Positions 8,385 to 18,433 are shown, numbered from the stretch's first letter. The stretch: DNA of 64,000 nucleotides from Streptomyces sp. V3I8 (GCF_030817535.1 NZ_JAUSZL010000002.1:3782001-3846000), one strand, 5' to 3'. Made by a program: numbers and translations. The notes: generated by a model not told the origin, from the sequence alone.

Positions 8385-9136
8385 CGGGCGGGACGGGGCT
8401 CGTCGGGCGGTACGTCGTCGAGGAACTGACGGCGGGCGGGCACGAGCCGGTGGTGCTCGCCAGGGCGCGGGGGGTCGATCTCGTCACCGGCGCCGGGCTG
8501 GACGCCGCGCTGGCCGGTGCGCAGGCCGTCGTCGACGTCAGCAATCTGCAGACCACCGGCGCGAAGACATCGATCGCCTTCTTCGAGAAAAGCGGGCGGA
8601 ACCTGTCCGGAAGCGGCGCCCGGGCCGGAGTGCGGCACCAGGTCCTCCTGTCCATCGTCGGCCTCGAACGCGTTCCCTTCGGCTACTACCAGGGAAAGCT
8701 GCGCCAGGAAGAGGTCCTGGCGAAGGACGGGGAGGTGCCGTGGACCGTGTTGCGGGCCACCCAGTTCCACGAGTTCGCCCAGCAGGTCCTCGAACGGGTC
8801 CCGGGGCCGCTCGCCGTCGTGCCCCGAATGCGTACGCAGCCCGTGGCGGCCCGTGAGGTCGCCCGGCACCTCGTCGGGCTCGTCCTCGGTCCGCCGCGGG
8901 GCATGGCGCCCGAACTGGCCGGGCCGCGGGTCGAGGAGATGACCGACATGGCCCGCCGGCTGCTGCGGGCGCGCGGGCAGCGGCGGTTGCTGCTGCCGGT
9001 GAGGCTGCCCGGCAGAACCGGTACCGCCATGGCCGGAGGCGGCAACCTGCCGACCGGTCCCGGGCCCCGGGGCACCCAGACCTTCGACGCCTGGCTGGCC
9101 GAGAACGCCGTGCGCGACGGCGCGAAGGAAGGATGA
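8369..9136 (+). CDS. NAD(P)-binding NmrA/SDR-like oxidoreductase (ECF41-associated)
   Basis: 255 aa. ATG 8369 is preceded by AAGGAAGG. The Rossmann motif VAGGTGLVGRYVVEEL is at residues 4-19. The middle part, LLSIVGLERVPFGYYQGKLR, has the YxxxK-like Tyr/Lys arrangement of atypical SDRs, followed by WTVLRATQFHEF, as in NmrA/azoreductase-type proteins. The stop overlaps the ATG of the sigma factor gene (ATGA). Known context: ECF41 sigma factors are usually encoded beside a COE gene (carboxymuconolactone decarboxylase, oxidoreductase or epimerase). This gene fills that slot and is its likely target. The substrate is unknown. Confidence 0.85.
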   Translation: MRVAVAGGTGLVGRYVVEELTAGGHEPVVLARARGVDLVTGAGLDAALAGAQAVVDVSNLQTTGAKTSIAFFEKSGRNLSGSGARAGVRHQVLLSIVGLERVPFGYYQGKLRQEEVLAKDGEVPWTVLRATQFHEFAQQVLERVPGPLAVVPRMRTQPVAAREVARHLVGLVLGPPRGMAPELAGPRVEEMTDMARRLLRARGQRRLLLPVRLPGRTGTAMAGGGNLPTGPGPRGTQTFDAWLAENAVRDGAKEG

Positions 9137-10122
9137 GTTGCTCCGTGTCCACCTCGTCCAGCGGCCCCGGCCTGGGGTCCCTCATGGCCGAGCGGCGCCG
9201 GCTGCTCGGGCTCGGGTACCGGATGCTCGGCTCGGTGCAGGACGCCGAGGACGTCGTACAGGAGACGTACGCCCGCTGGTACGCCCTGTCCGAGGCCGAA
9301 CAGGAGGCGATCGACACGCCGCTGGCCTGGCTGACCCGGGTCGCCTCGCGGATCTGCCTCGACCAGCTGGCCTCCGCGCGGGTGCGCCGCGAGCGCTACA
9401 CCGGCGAGTGGCTGCCCGAGCCGGTGAGGGGCGACACCGGTGTCTGGACCAGCGTGAGCGACGCACGTGGCCAGGGCGGCGGCGACCCCGCCGACCGGGT
9501 CACGCTCGACGAGTCCGTGAGCATGGGCATGCTCGTCGTCCTGGACTCCGTCACACCCGCGGAGCGTGTCGCCTTCGTCCTGCACGACGTCTTCGGCGTG
9601 CCCTTCGCGGAGATCGCCGAGACCGTCGGCCGCTCCCCCGCGGCCTGCCGCCAACTCGCGTCCTCCGCGCGGCGGCGCCTCGCCGAACGGCGGCCCGCCG
9701 CGGTGACGACGACGGAGCACCGGCGGGTCGTCTCCGCGTTCCTCGACGCGTGCGGGACCGGTGACCTCGACGCGCTCGTCGCGCTGCTCGATCCGGCGGT
9801 CGAGGCGCGCAGCGACGGCGGCGGCCGGGTGCGGGCGGCGCTGCGCCCGATCGTCGGCGCGGACAAGGTGGCCCGCTTCCTCCTCGGTCTCCTGCGCAAG
9901 GAGCCGGGGACGGAGGTCGTGGAGGAGGACGTCAACGGCTCCCCCGGCGTCACGGTGCGCATCGCCGGGGCGACCGTCGGCGTGGTCGGGGTGGGCGTGC
10001 GCGGAGGCCGGGTCAGCGATCTGTGGCTCGTGGTCAACCCGGACAAGCTCCACGCGTGGACCGACACCGAGGCGGATACGGAGGCGGACACCGACGCGGA
10101 TACCGACGCCGGTTGCGGCTGA
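9133..10122 (+). CDS. sigJ: ECF41-type RNA polymerase sigma factor (SigJ)
   Basis: 329 aa. Sigma-2 region: RRLLGLGYRMLGSVQDAEDVVQ; sigma-4 region: HDVFGVPFAEIAETVGRSP. The C-terminal SnoaL-like extension has the ECF41 marks: WLPEP in the linker, SDGGGRV, and WLVVNPDKL. In characterised ECF41 proteins this extension tunes activity in place of an anti-sigma factor. The ATG overlaps the previous stop; GTG 9145 or ATG 9184 are alternatives because the ribosome site sits very close to 9133. After the NPDKL motif there is an odd acidic tail made of repeated TDTEAD units, coded by a short tandem repeat (about 10060-10110). Confidence 0.93.
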   Translation: MSCSVSTSSSGPGLGSLMAERRRLLGLGYRMLGSVQDAEDVVQETYARWYALSEAEQEAIDTPLAWLTRVASRICLDQLASARVRRERYTGEWLPEPVRGDTGVWTSVSDARGQGGGDPADRVTLDESVSMGMLVVLDSVTPAERVAFVLHDVFGVPFAEIAETVGRSPAACRQLASSARRRLAERRPAAVTTTEHRRVVSAFLDACGTGDLDALVALLDPAVEARSDGGGRVRAALRPIVGADKVARFLLGLLRKEPGTEVVEEDVNGSPGVTVRIAGATVGVVGVGVRGGRVSDLWLVVNPDKLHAWTDTEADTEADTDADTDAGCG

Positions 10123-10134
10123 GGAGGCCGGGGA

Positions 10135-10707
10135 CTACTTCACGACCGCGACCGTCGTCCCCGCCGCGCCGAACTTCCACACCGCGTCCCCGTCGGCCGC
10201 CTTCATGCGGACGCCGCCCGTCGTCGCGCCCGAGGCGGGCGGCGGCGGGGAGGAGCCGTCCACCGCGTTGGAGAAGGCGACGTTCACGCCGGACGCGACG
10301 GCGAAGTAGACGATGTTCTCGATCTCCACGCCGTCGCTGCCGGTGGCGGCCTCCCGGCGGGTGCCGACCGTGTAGGTGCCGGGCGCCGGGCCCACCGTCC
10401 CCGGCCACACCTTGAAGGTGCGCCGGGACGCGTCGCTCGCGTCGACCAGCCACACCCGGCGCTGGCCGAGGGAGTAGACGATGCGGCGGCCCGTTCCGGA
10501 GCCGTCCGGTACGGCGACCGGCGCGGACTCCTCGGGCGGGGCGGAGGGCTTGGCGCTCGCGGAGGCGCTCGGCTTCGGGCTCGCCGACGCGGTCGGCTGG
10601 GGTCCGTTCTCGGCCTTGACGGCCAGCACGGCCACCAGCACCAGAGCGGCGGCGGTCAGACCGGTGACCCAGGCCCACGAGGGAGGCCGTCGGGCAGGCA
10701 CGGGCAC
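10135..10707 (-). CDS. Secreted L,D-transpeptidase-like protein lacking catalytic His/Cys
   Basis: 190 aa. GTG 10707 follows GAGGAG. Residues about 12-32 form a signal or anchor helix, then comes a Pro/Ser/Ala linker (PTASASPKPSASASAKPS). From about residue 75 the order of elements resembles a YkuD (L,D-transpeptidase) domain: RRVWLVDASD, RTFKVWPGTVGPAPGTYTVG, ENIVYFAVASGVNVAFSN, then TTGGVRMKAADGDAVW where active enzymes have SHGCVRM. The catalytic His is Thr and the nucleophilic Cys is Gly. Inference: a cell-surface pseudoenzyme, perhaps a peptidoglycan-binding or regulatory homologue. The resemblance is by eye. Confidence 0.6.
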   Translation of the reverse strand: MPVPARRPPSWAWVTGLTAAALVLVAVLAVKAENGPQPTASASPKPSASASAKPSAPPEESAPVAVPDGSGTGRRIVYSLGQRRVWLVDASDASRRTFKVWPGTVGPAPGTYTVGTRREAATGSDGVEIENIVYFAVASGVNVAFSNAVDGSSPPPPASGATTGGVRMKAADGDAVWKFGAAGTTVAVVK

Positions 10708-10818
10708 GCAACTCCTCAGCTCTGACTCACCCCGTCGCAGGGTGCGATCATCCTACTCCGACGGGGAAGACGCCTCGGAACCGGCGGACACCTGACACGA
10801 CCCGATGACACGACCGGA

Positions 10819-13404
10819 TCACTCCAGGACCGGCAGCAGCTCCGGCAGGTGCCCGTCCGACAGCTCCGCCGCCCGCTGCCGCTCCTGCGGCACCGGCCCG
10901 TACAGCGTCGTCCGCGGCTTCGCCGGGCGACCCGCCGCCTCCGCCACCGCGACCAGGTCCTTCACGGACTTGTACGAGCCGTAGCTCGATCCCGCCATAC
11001 GGGAGATGGTCTCCTCCATCAGCGTCCCGCCCAGGTCGTTGGCGCCGGACCGCAGCATCTCGGCCGCGCCCTCCGTGCCCAGCTTCACCCAGCTGGTCTG
11101 GATGTTGGGGATGTGCGGGTGCAGCAGGAGGCGGGCCATCGCCATCACCGCGCGGTTGTCGCGGGTCGTCGGTCCCGGCCGGGCGATTCCCGCCAGGTAC
11201 ACCGGCGCGTTGGTGTGGATGAAGGGCAGGGTGACGAACTCCGTGAAGCCGCCCGTCCGCTGCTGGATCCGGGACAGCGTGCGGAAGTGGCCGAGCCAGT
11301 GACGGGGCTGGTCCACGTGCCCGTACATCATCGTGGACGAGGACCGGATGCCCAGCTCGTGCGCGGTCGTGATCACCTCGATCCAGGTCGCCGTCGGGAG
11401 CTTGCCCTTGGTGAGGACCCAGCGGACCTCGTCGTCGAGGATCTCCGCCGCCGTGCCGGGCATGGAGTCCAGGCCCGCCTCCTTCGCGGCCGTCAGCCAC
11501 TCCCGGATGGACAGGCCGGTGCGGGTGGCGCCGTTCACCACCTCCATCGGCGAGAAGGCGTGCACGTGCATGCCCGGCACCCGCTCCTTCACGGCGCGGG
11601 CGATGTCGAAGTAGGCGGTGCCCGGCAGGTCGGGGTGGATCCCGCCCTGCATGCAGACCTCGACGGCCCCGACGTCCCAGGCCTGCGCGGCGCGGTCGGC
11701 GACCTGGTCGAGGGAGAGCGTGTACGCGTCGGCGTCGGTGCGGCGCTGCGCGAAGGCGCAGAAGCGGCAGCCGGTGTAGCAGACGTTGGTGAAGTTGATG
11801 TTCCGCGTCACGATGTACGTGACGTCGTCGCCCACCATCGACCTGCGGACGTCGTCCGCGATCCGGCAGAGCGCGTCGAGCGCCGGCCCGTCCGCGTGGA
11901 GGAGGGCCAGCGCCTCGTCGTCGGTCAGGCGGGTCGGGTCGTCGGCGGCCGTCGCGAGGGCGGCACGTACGTCGGTGTCGATGCGCGACGGGACCATGCC
12001 GGGCGCCGCCGCCTCCCGCAGCGCCTCCCAGTCGCCGTACACGTGGTCGTAGTCCTCGCGCCGGTCGGCGGTGCGCCCCTCGGTGTCGATGGACGCGTGC
12101 AGATCCGTACGCCCCGACGACGTGAACGCCTCCTCGGGCTCCTGCCACGGATGCCCCTCGACGACCGCGTCCGGCACGGCGAGCCCGGTCTCCGGGTCGG
12201 CGAGCGCCCGTACGTGCGGGAGCAGCCGCGGGTCCAGCCACGGCTCGCCCCGCCGTACGAACTCCGGGTAGACGCAGAGGCGTTCGCGGAGCGTGAAGCC
12301 CGCTTCCGCGGACTGCTCGCGCAGCAGGTCGATCTGCGGCCAGGGGCGTTCGGGGTTGACGTGGTCGATGGTCAGCGGTGAGACGCCGCCCCAGTCGTCG
12401 ATGCCGGCGCCGATCAGCCGCGCGTACTCGGAGTCGACCAGGTTGGGCGGTGCCTGGAGGCAGGCGGCCGGGCCCATGATGTGGCGGGCCACGGCGATCG
12501 TCGCGACCAGTTCGTCCAGCTCGGCGTCCGGCATCCCGCGCATCGCGGTGTCCGGCTTGGCGCGGAAGTTCTGGATGATCAGCTCCTGGACGCCGTGGTA
12601 GGCGCGGGAGACGCGGCGCAGCGCGAAGAGGCCGTCCGCGCGCTCCTCGTACGTCTCGCCGATGCCGATCAGGAGGCCGCTGGTGAAGGGGACGGAGGAG
12701 CGGCCCGCGTCCTCCAGGACCCGCAGCCGGACCGCCGGCTCCTTGTCCGGGGAGCCGTGGTGCGGGCCGCCGGGCTCGGACCAGAGCCGGGTCGCGGTCG
12801 TCTCCAGCATCATGCCCATGCTCGGCGCGACGGGCTTGAGCCGCTGGAAGTCGGTCCACGACATGACACCCGGGTTGAGGTGGGGCAGCAGGCCCGTCTC
12901 CTCCAGGATGCGGATCGAGATGGCCCGTACGTACGCGATCGTGTCGTCGTAGCCGTGCGCGTCGAGCCATTCGCGGGCCTCGGGCCAGCGGTCCTCGGGT
13001 TTGTCGCCGAGGGTGATCAGGGCTTCCTTGCAGCCCAGTTCGGCTCCCTTGCGGGCGATGTCGAGGACCTCGTCCGGGGACATGAACATGCCGTGCCCGG
13101 CCCGGCGCAGCTTGCCGGGGACGGTCACGAACGTGCAGTAGTGGCACTTGTCCCGGCACAGCCGGGTGAGCGGGATGAAGACGCTCTTCGAGTACGTGAT
13201 GACACCGGCGCGGCCCGCCGCCTCCAGGCCCGCGTCACGCACCCGGGCGGCGGACGTCGTCAGGTCGTCCAGGTCGGTGCCGCGCGCCTGGAGCAGCACG
13301 GCGGCCTCGGTGACGTCGAGGGCGACGCCTTCGCGGGCGCGTTTGAGGGCGCGACGCATGGAGTTCTCGGTGGGCCCGGTTCCGGAGGTCGCGGAAGTCG
13401 TCAT
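10819..13404 (-). CDS. fbiC: FO synthase FbiC (bifunctional CofG/CofH)
   Basis: 861 aa from ATG 13404. The frame stays open further upstream, but the upstream residues are Arg/Pro-rich shadow sequence. This protein makes FO, the deazaflavin chromophore of coenzyme F420, from tyrosine and a pyrimidine intermediate. Two radical-SAM halves are present: the CofG half with C83-x3-C87-x2-C90 (CRDKCHYC), and the CofH half with CYTGCRFC near residue 540. The length fits actinobacterial fused FbiC proteins, whereas archaea have separate CofG and CofH. In this window it sits near several F420-type enzymes (LLM oxidoreductases, a Ddn-like protein). Next upstream on the same strand is an LLM oxidoreductase. 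Confidence 0.97.
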   Translation of the reverse strand: MTTSATSGTGPTENSMRRALKRAREGVALDVTEAAVLLQARGTDLDDLTTSAARVRDAGLEAAGRAGVITYSKSVFIPLTRLCRDKCHYCTFVTVPGKLRRAGHGMFMSPDEVLDIARKGAELGCKEALITLGDKPEDRWPEAREWLDAHGYDDTIAYVRAISIRILEETGLLPHLNPGVMSWTDFQRLKPVAPSMGMMLETTATRLWSEPGGPHHGSPDKEPAVRLRVLEDAGRSSVPFTSGLLIGIGETYEERADGLFALRRVSRAYHGVQELIIQNFRAKPDTAMRGMPDAELDELVATIAVARHIMGPAACLQAPPNLVDSEYARLIGAGIDDWGGVSPLTIDHVNPERPWPQIDLLREQSAEAGFTLRERLCVYPEFVRRGEPWLDPRLLPHVRALADPETGLAVPDAVVEGHPWQEPEEAFTSSGRTDLHASIDTEGRTADRREDYDHVYGDWEALREAAAPGMVPSRIDTDVRAALATAADDPTRLTDDEALALLHADGPALDALCRIADDVRRSMVGDDVTYIVTRNINFTNVCYTGCRFCAFAQRRTDADAYTLSLDQVADRAAQAWDVGAVEVCMQGGIHPDLPGTAYFDIARAVKERVPGMHVHAFSPMEVVNGATRTGLSIREWLTAAKEAGLDSMPGTAAEILDDEVRWVLTKGKLPTATWIEVITTAHELGIRSSSTMMYGHVDQPRHWLGHFRTLSRIQQRTGGFTEFVTLPFIHTNAPVYLAGIARPGPTTRDNRAVMAMARLLLHPHIPNIQTSWVKLGTEGAAEMLRSGANDLGGTLMEETISRMAGSSYGSYKSVKDLVAVAEAAGRPAKPRTTLYGPVPQERQRAAELSDGHLPELLPVLE

Positions 13405-13508
13405 CCTTCGAGCATACGATCGTGGTGACCAGGCACTACCGGTGTGCCGCGTCACAGCCGGCACGCCGGTGGCACGCCCGTGGCACACCGGCGGCAGGTC
13501 CGCGGCCC

Positions 13509-14354
13509 CTACACGTACTGCGCGTACTCGTCCAGCACGCGCAGTACCTCGCCCTCTCCCGACGGCGGCAGCTGCAGGACGACCTCCTCGATGCCGAGGT
13601 GCGCGTAGTGGGCGAGCTTGCCGGCCTCGGGCAGCACGGCGTACGGCACGATCTGGAGGGCCTCGGCGTCGCGGCCGGCCTCCGCCCAGGCCGCCCGCAG
13701 CACGGGCAGCGACTGCGTCAGGCCCCGCCCGCCGATCGGCAGCCAGCCGTCCGCGTACTCGGCGATGTGCGTGAAGAGCTTGGGGCCGGCCGCTCCCCCG
13801 ACGAGCGTGCGCGGCCCGACGAGCGGCCCGCGCGGCTTCTGCAGGGGTTTGGGGTGGGCGTGGCTGGCTCGTACGGAGCTGAACCGGCCCTCGTACGCGG
13901 TCGGTTCGGGGGACCACAGCGCCCGCATCAACGCCATCCGGTCCCGGCCCAGCTCCCGCCGCGTACTCCACTCGACGCCGTGGTCGGCGGCCTCCTCGAC
14001 ATTCCAGCCGAAGCCGAGGCCGAGGGTGAAGCGGCCGCCGGAGAGGTGGTCGAGGGTCGCGATCTGCTTGGCGAGATCGATCGGGTCGTGCTGGGCGACG
14101 AGGGTGATGCCGGTGCCCAGCGCGAGGTTCTCGGTGACGGCCGCGGCCTGGCCGAGGGCGACGAAGGGGTCGAGGGTGCGGCCGTACTCGGGCGGCAGGT
14201 CACCGCCCGCCGGGTACGGGGTGGTCCGTTCCACGGGTATGTGGGTGTGTTCGGGCAGGTAGAGCCCGGCGAAGCCGCGGTGCTCCAGCTCGCGGGCGAG
14301 CCGGGTCGGAGTGATCGTCTCGTCGGTGAGGAAGATCGTCACGGAGATACGCAT
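13509..14354 (-). CDS. LLM-class F420-dependent oxidoreductase
   Basis: 281 aa, ATG 14354. Luciferase-like TIM-barrel protein: [11 protein letters not shown] at the start, [29 protein letters not shown], and the family core [17 protein letters not shown]. The last segment and overall length match the TIGR03619-type F420-dependent group rather than FMN monooxygenases. It is followed on the same strand by fbiC (104-bp gap), so cofactor synthesis and use may be co-expressed. The substrate is unknown. It is divergent from the secreted metallohydrolase, and a perfect 12-bp palindrome lies between them. Confidence 0.88.
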   Translation of the reverse strand: MRISVTIFLTDETITPTRLARELEHRGFAGLYLPEHTHIPVERTTPYPAGGDLPPEYGRTLDPFVALGQAAAVTENLALGTGITLVAQHDPIDLAKQIATLDHLSGGRFTLGLGFGWNVEEAADHGVEWSTRRELGRDRMALMRALWSPEPTAYEGRFSSVRASHAHPKPLQKPRGPLVGPRTLVGGAAGPKLFTHIAEYADGWLPIGGRGLTQSLPVLRAAWAEAGRDAEALQIVPYAVLPEAGKLAHYAHLGIEEVVLQLPPSGEGEVLRVLDEYAQYV

Positions 14355-14391
14355 GACCCATCTCTACCGGCGCGGGGTTGCCGTGTCCATA

Positions 14392-14403
14392 CCGACCGGT
14401 CGG
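14392..14403. promoter_or_regulatory. 12-bp palindrome in divergent gap
   Basis: CCGACCGGTCGG is a perfect palindrome, 38 bp upstream of the LLM gene start and 184 bp before the metallohydrolase start. Palindromes of this form are typical TetR-family operators. No TetR gene is adjacent. Confidence 0.4.
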
Positions 14404-14586
14404 CATATTCGTCGTGACGTACGAGCGCTCCGTGCCCGAAAGCCGCCGACCCCCTTCCCTTGCCCCGCGGTTCACGGCTGAATACGAGGGTTGCCGACAG
14501 CACTCCTGCACCGCCTGTGCGCAAACCGTGCGCCACTCACGCCCCTCACGCCCTTCACGCCTTCACGAGACCCGGGAGCAGCAGAC

Positions 14587-16188
14587 ATGTGCGAGGACGA
14601 CCAGCACGGCACCGAGCACGGCACCGAACACGGCCCTGAGCACGGTGGCGAGCACGGCGTCGGCAGACGCGCCCTGTTCGTGACAGGGGCCGCCGCCGCG
14701 CTCACACTGGCGAGTGTGAGCTTCCCCGGCGCGGCCGCGGCCGCCGGCGCGGCCCGGGCGTCCGAGACGCGGACCGTGCGCGGCACCCTGCCCACCGGCG
14801 CGCCCGACTTCGTGTACCTGCCGGTCGAAGTCCCCTCCGGCGTACGGGAGATCAAGGTCGCGTACACCTACGAGCGGCCCTCCGTCCCGGCGGGCACCGC
14901 GGGCAACGCGCTCGACATCGGGATCTTCGACCAGCGCGGCACCGAGCTGGGCGGCAAGGGCTTCCGGGGCTGGTCGGGCGGGGCGCGCACGGAGTTCTTC
15001 CTCCGCGCGGACGACGCGACGCCCGGCTACATCCCGGGCCCGGTCCGCGCGGGCACCTGGCACATCGCGCTGGGCCCGTACACGGTGGCCCCGCAGGGAC
15101 TCCCGTACGAGGTCACCGTCACGCTGACGTACGGCGAACCGGGCGAGGCGGTGAAGCCGGTGTACCCGCCGTCGCGGGCCACAGGGCGCGGCCGGGCCTG
15201 GTACCGGGGCGACTGCCACCTGCACTCCTGGTACTCCGACGGCCGCCGCACCCCGGCCGAGATCGCGGCGCTGGCGCGGGCGGCGGGCCTGGACTTCATC
15301 AACACCTCCGACCACAACACGTACTCCGCGCACGCCCACTGGGCCGACCAGGCCGGCCCCCACCCCGACGGCGAGCTGCTGATCCTGCTGGGCGAGGAGG
15401 TGACGACGCGGAACGGTCACGTCGTCGCGCTCGGCACGGAACCCGGCACCTTCATCGACTGGCGCTACCGGGCGCGCGACAACCGCTTCGGCAGGTACGC
15501 GCGCCGCATCCGCCGGGCCGGCGGCCTGGTCGTCCCCGCCCATCCGCACGCCACCTGCATCGGCTGCAACTGGAAGTTCGGCTTCGGCGAGGCGGACGCG
15601 GTCGAGGTGTGGAACGGGGCGTACGGACCCGACGACGAGGTGTCGCTGGCCGACTGGGACGGCATGCTCGTCGCCTCGGTGCGGGAGGGGCGGGCCGGGG
15701 GGCGGGGCGGCCGGGACTGGATCCCGGCGATGGGGAACAGTGACGCCCACCGCGATCCCGACCCCGTGGGCACCCCGCAGACGGTCGTCCTCGCCGACGA
15801 CCTGACCCGCGAGGCGATCCAGGAGGGCATCCGCGCCGGCCGTTCCTACGTGGCGGAATCGAAGGCGGTGTCGCTGTCGTTCTCGGCGACCGGCCCGAAG
15901 GGCGAACACGCAGGTATCGGCGGGCGGTTGGAGGTGGACCGCGACGATCCGGTCACCGTCCGCCTGGAGGTCACGGGCGCCCCCCGCTGCACGGTCCGCC
16001 TCGTCACGGACCAGGGGGTCCTCCACACGAGCCCCGCCCTGCCGGTGTCCGGCTCCGGCACGGTGGAGTGGCGTACGACCGCCCAGTACGCGGCCTACGT
16101 ACGCGCGGAGGTACGGCACGAGGCGGCGGCGGGGCCGCTGCCGGGCGCGCTGGCGGCGTTCACCAACCCGGTCTTCCTGGGACGGTAG
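14587..16188 (+). CDS. Tat-exported PHP-type (CehA/McbA-like) metallohydrolase
   Basis: 533 aa from ATG 14587, chosen for the GGGAG ribosome site; longer starts add unlikely sequence. Residues 1-25 are His-rich (five xEHG units), then VGRRALFVTGAAAALTLASV is a twin-arginine signal with cleavage probably in the Ala-rich stretch near residue 55. A beta-rich N-terminal domain is followed by the PHP/CehA metal site: GDCHLHSWYSDGR, NTSDHNTYSAH, VPAHPHATC and MGNSDAH. Known relatives hydrolyse phosphoesters or carbamate esters. Expected to be extracellular and folded before export, so the metal may be loaded in the cytoplasm. Confidence 0.88.
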   Translation: MCEDDQHGTEHGTEHGPEHGGEHGVGRRALFVTGAAAALTLASVSFPGAAAAAGAARASETRTVRGTLPTGAPDFVYLPVEVPSGVREIKVAYTYERPSVPAGTAGNALDIGIFDQRGTELGGKGFRGWSGGARTEFFLRADDATPGYIPGPVRAGTWHIALGPYTVAPQGLPYEVTVTLTYGEPGEAVKPVYPPSRATGRGRAWYRGDCHLHSWYSDGRRTPAEIAALARAAGLDFINTSDHNTYSAHAHWADQAGPHPDGELLILLGEEVTTRNGHVVALGTEPGTFIDWRYRARDNRFGRYARRIRRAGGLVVPAHPHATCIGCNWKFGFGEADAVEVWNGAYGPDDEVSLADWDGMLVASVREGRAGGRGGRDWIPAMGNSDAHRDPDPVGTPQTVVLADDLTREAIQEGIRAGRSYVAESKAVSLSFSATGPKGEHAGIGGRLEVDRDDPVTVRLEVTGAPRCTVRLVTDQGVLHTSPALPVSGSGTVEWRTTAQYAAYVRAEVRHEAAAGPLPGALAAFTNPVFLGR

Positions 16189-16212
16189 GAGGGCCCGGGG
16201 GCATCGCCGCCG

Positions 16213-17984
16213 TCAGGAGAGCCCGGGGCCGCGGGCCTCCTCGATGCGGGCCTGCTGCATGGAGGTGAGCCGTCTGACGAAGAAGACGGCCACCACCGCG
16301 CTCACGACGCCGCTGAGGATGTTCGCCTGCGCGGTGATGATGTCGGACATGGCGCCGCTGACGGAGTCGTTGTCGTACCAGCTGCCGAACGAGTCGTTCA
16401 CGTACGACACCAGGTAGGCGACCCAGCACCACCACCACAGGTGCAGCAGCCACCGCCCGGCGCCCCGGGCCCGGCCGGCCGTCGCCGTCCAGATGTCGTT
16501 GCTCATCTGCTTGGGCATGAAGAGGTTGACGACCGGGATGAACCAGGCCCCGGCCGCCATCCCGGGCGCGAAGCGCAGGCGGACCGGCGCGAAGGCGTCG
16601 GCGTTGTTCCGCATCCGCTGGAACCACAGGGGCCACACGATGATCACCGCCAGGCCCACCAGCATCTCGAGGATCTCGGAGATGTCCGTCGCGAACTGCA
16701 GTATCTCGTAGTTCCGCATGAGGCCGGGGTCGGAGTCACCGCTCTGCCCGTCGAGTTCCAGGTAGGTCCCGGCGAGGACGGCGCCGCGGACCAGCAGGGG
16801 CAGCGTGTAGACGCCGAGCAGGAAGGCCAGCGCCGTCCCCAGCCCGCGCGCCGCGCGGGCCGGCGGGCGCGGCGAGAAGTAGTGCGGCGAGGGCGGGAGG
16901 CTGCCCGGCGGCGGGCTGCCCGCGTGCAGGACGCCCGGCGGGGGGCTCTGCCACGGGGAGGGGGACGGGTTGTACGAGACGGGCGGGCCGAAGCCCTGCA
17001 TCGGCGCCTGCGCTTGTGCCTGTGCCTGCGCCTGTGCGGCCGCCGGGGCCTGCGCGGTGAGCGCGTGGCTCTGCGGGTCCTCGTTGTTCAGCAGCTGCAC
17101 GGCGTGCCGGCCGAGCTCGGCGAGCACCTCGCCCGGCAGCCAGGCGCCGCCCGTGTCCTCCATGGCCTCGATGCGTGCCAGCAGGGTGTCCAGGGACGGC
17201 CTTTGGGAGGGGTCCTTCGCCAGGCACTCGGCGATCAGCCGGTCCCACGGCGCGGGGACCCCCGTCAGGTCCGGATCCTCACTGGCGATCCGGAAGAGCA
17301 GCGAGTGGATGCCGCCCTCACCGGTGCCGAACGGCAGCTTGCCCGACGCGGTGTACGCGAGCACGGCGCCGAGGCAGAAGATGTCACTCGCGTACGTGAC
17401 GCGCTCGCCGCGCACCTGCTCGGGCGACATGAAGCCGGGCGAGCCCACGACGGCACCCGTCATCGTGAGCCCGTCGGAGAGGACTGCAGGGCCGGGTCGA
17501 GGGCGCGGGCGATGCCGAAGTCGATGACGCGCGGTCCGTCGATCGTCACCAGGACGTTGGACGGCTTGAGGTCGCGGTGCACGAGCCCCGCGGCGTGGAT
17601 GGCCTGGAGCGCGCGGACGAGCCCGAGCCCCAGGGTCCGTACGGAGTTCGGGGGCAGCGGACCGTACTGCTTGTCCACCACCTCGGCGAGGGAGGGCCCG
17701 GCGACGTAGCCGGTGGCGACCCAGGGGGTCGCCGCCTCCGTGTCGGCGTCCAGGACGGGCGCCGTCCACTCGCCGCCGACCCGCTGGGCGGCCTTCACCT
17801 CCTGCGCGAACCGTCGCCTGAAGTCGGGCCTGCGGGCCAGCTGTTCCTGGACGACCTTGACCGCGACCGTACGGCCGCGGTCGGAACGGGCCAGGTACAC
17901 CCGCCCCATGCCGCCCTCGCCGAGTCTGCCGAGCAGTCGGTAATTGCCTATCCAGCCCGGATCGTCCGGGGCCAACCCGTCCAT
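16213..17984 (-). pseudogene. Ser/Thr protein kinase-DUF4328 membrane protein, frameshifted
   Basis: The start ATG 17984 has GAGGAA at 6-nt spacing. N-terminal frame: [20 protein letters not shown] (glycine loop), [15 protein letters not shown] and [13 protein letters not shown], then a stop at about 17460. The other frame picks up at about 17490 with [20 protein letters not shown] and continues through kinase subdomains, a Gln/Ala- and Pro-rich linker, and a four-helix DUF4328-type membrane domain containing WFQRMRNNADAF and PVVNLFMPKQMSND. Start to stop is 1772 nt, not divisible by three, so one base has been lost or gained near 17485. It could be a real mutation or a sequencing error. Restored, it would be about 590 aa: a kinase with a C-terminal membrane domain. 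Confidence 0.85.
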
Positions 17985-18404
17985 GCGTGTTTCCTCTATC
18001 CCCGTCGTCCCCGTCGGCGCCTTCGCAGCGAGGATAGGAGATACGGGGCGATGGCGCGTCACAACCCCGCGTCTGTCGGCAGTACTTGTCCCGGACAGGG
18101 ACACGGTGGCCGTCGCGAAAGCCCTCCCGAGGCCTTCGGGGCGCTTCTCCGGGGCGAGGACCGTCACACCGCGGCGGTTCGCCGCGCCGACCACGTCGTC
18201 GTGTCGCGACGCGGCCGGGCGCACGGGCCGGTCGACGGGCGTCTCGCCGGACTGGGCCTGAGCCGTCGCGTGGTCGCCGTGGTCGCCGTGGTCGCCGTGG
18301 TCGCGAGCTTCGCGACCGCACGCGACCGCACGCACCAGTTGCCGCGCGAACGGATCCGCCACATCATGACCACCGCCGCCGACGGAGCCACGCGGCGTAC
18401 CCCC
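17985..18404. other. Non-coding gap between the kinase gene and the ABC-F promoter
   Basis: About 420 bp between divergent genes. I see no convincing gene. The sequence contains short direct repeats of GTGGTCGCC near 18270-18300. The promoter proper begins at 18405. Confidence 0.5.
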
Positions 18405-18433
18405 TTGACGAGACGGACCGGTTCGTCTAGCTT
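18405..18433 (+). promoter_or_regulatory. Promoter of the ABC-F gene with operator in the spacer
   Basis: TTGACG (18405-18410) and TAGCTT (18428-18433) are separated by exactly 17 bp. The spacer is almost entirely an 18-bp palindrome, AGACGGACCGGTTCGTCT (18411-18428; 16 of 18 positions symmetric), whose last T is the first base of the -10 box. A repressor bound there would exclude RNA polymerase. The leader to the TTG start is about 90 nt. Confidence 0.65.

Noticed and set aside
13465..13492. GCCGGTG/CACCGGC hairpin after the LLM gene
   Set aside because: Only 7 bp with a 14-nt loop in GC-rich DNA. Too weak to call a terminator.
13405..13971. A 567-bp N-terminal extension of the fbiC frame
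   Set aside because: The extension is Arg/Pro-rich shadow sequence, and known FbiC proteins begin with [12 protein letters not shown] residues at 13404.
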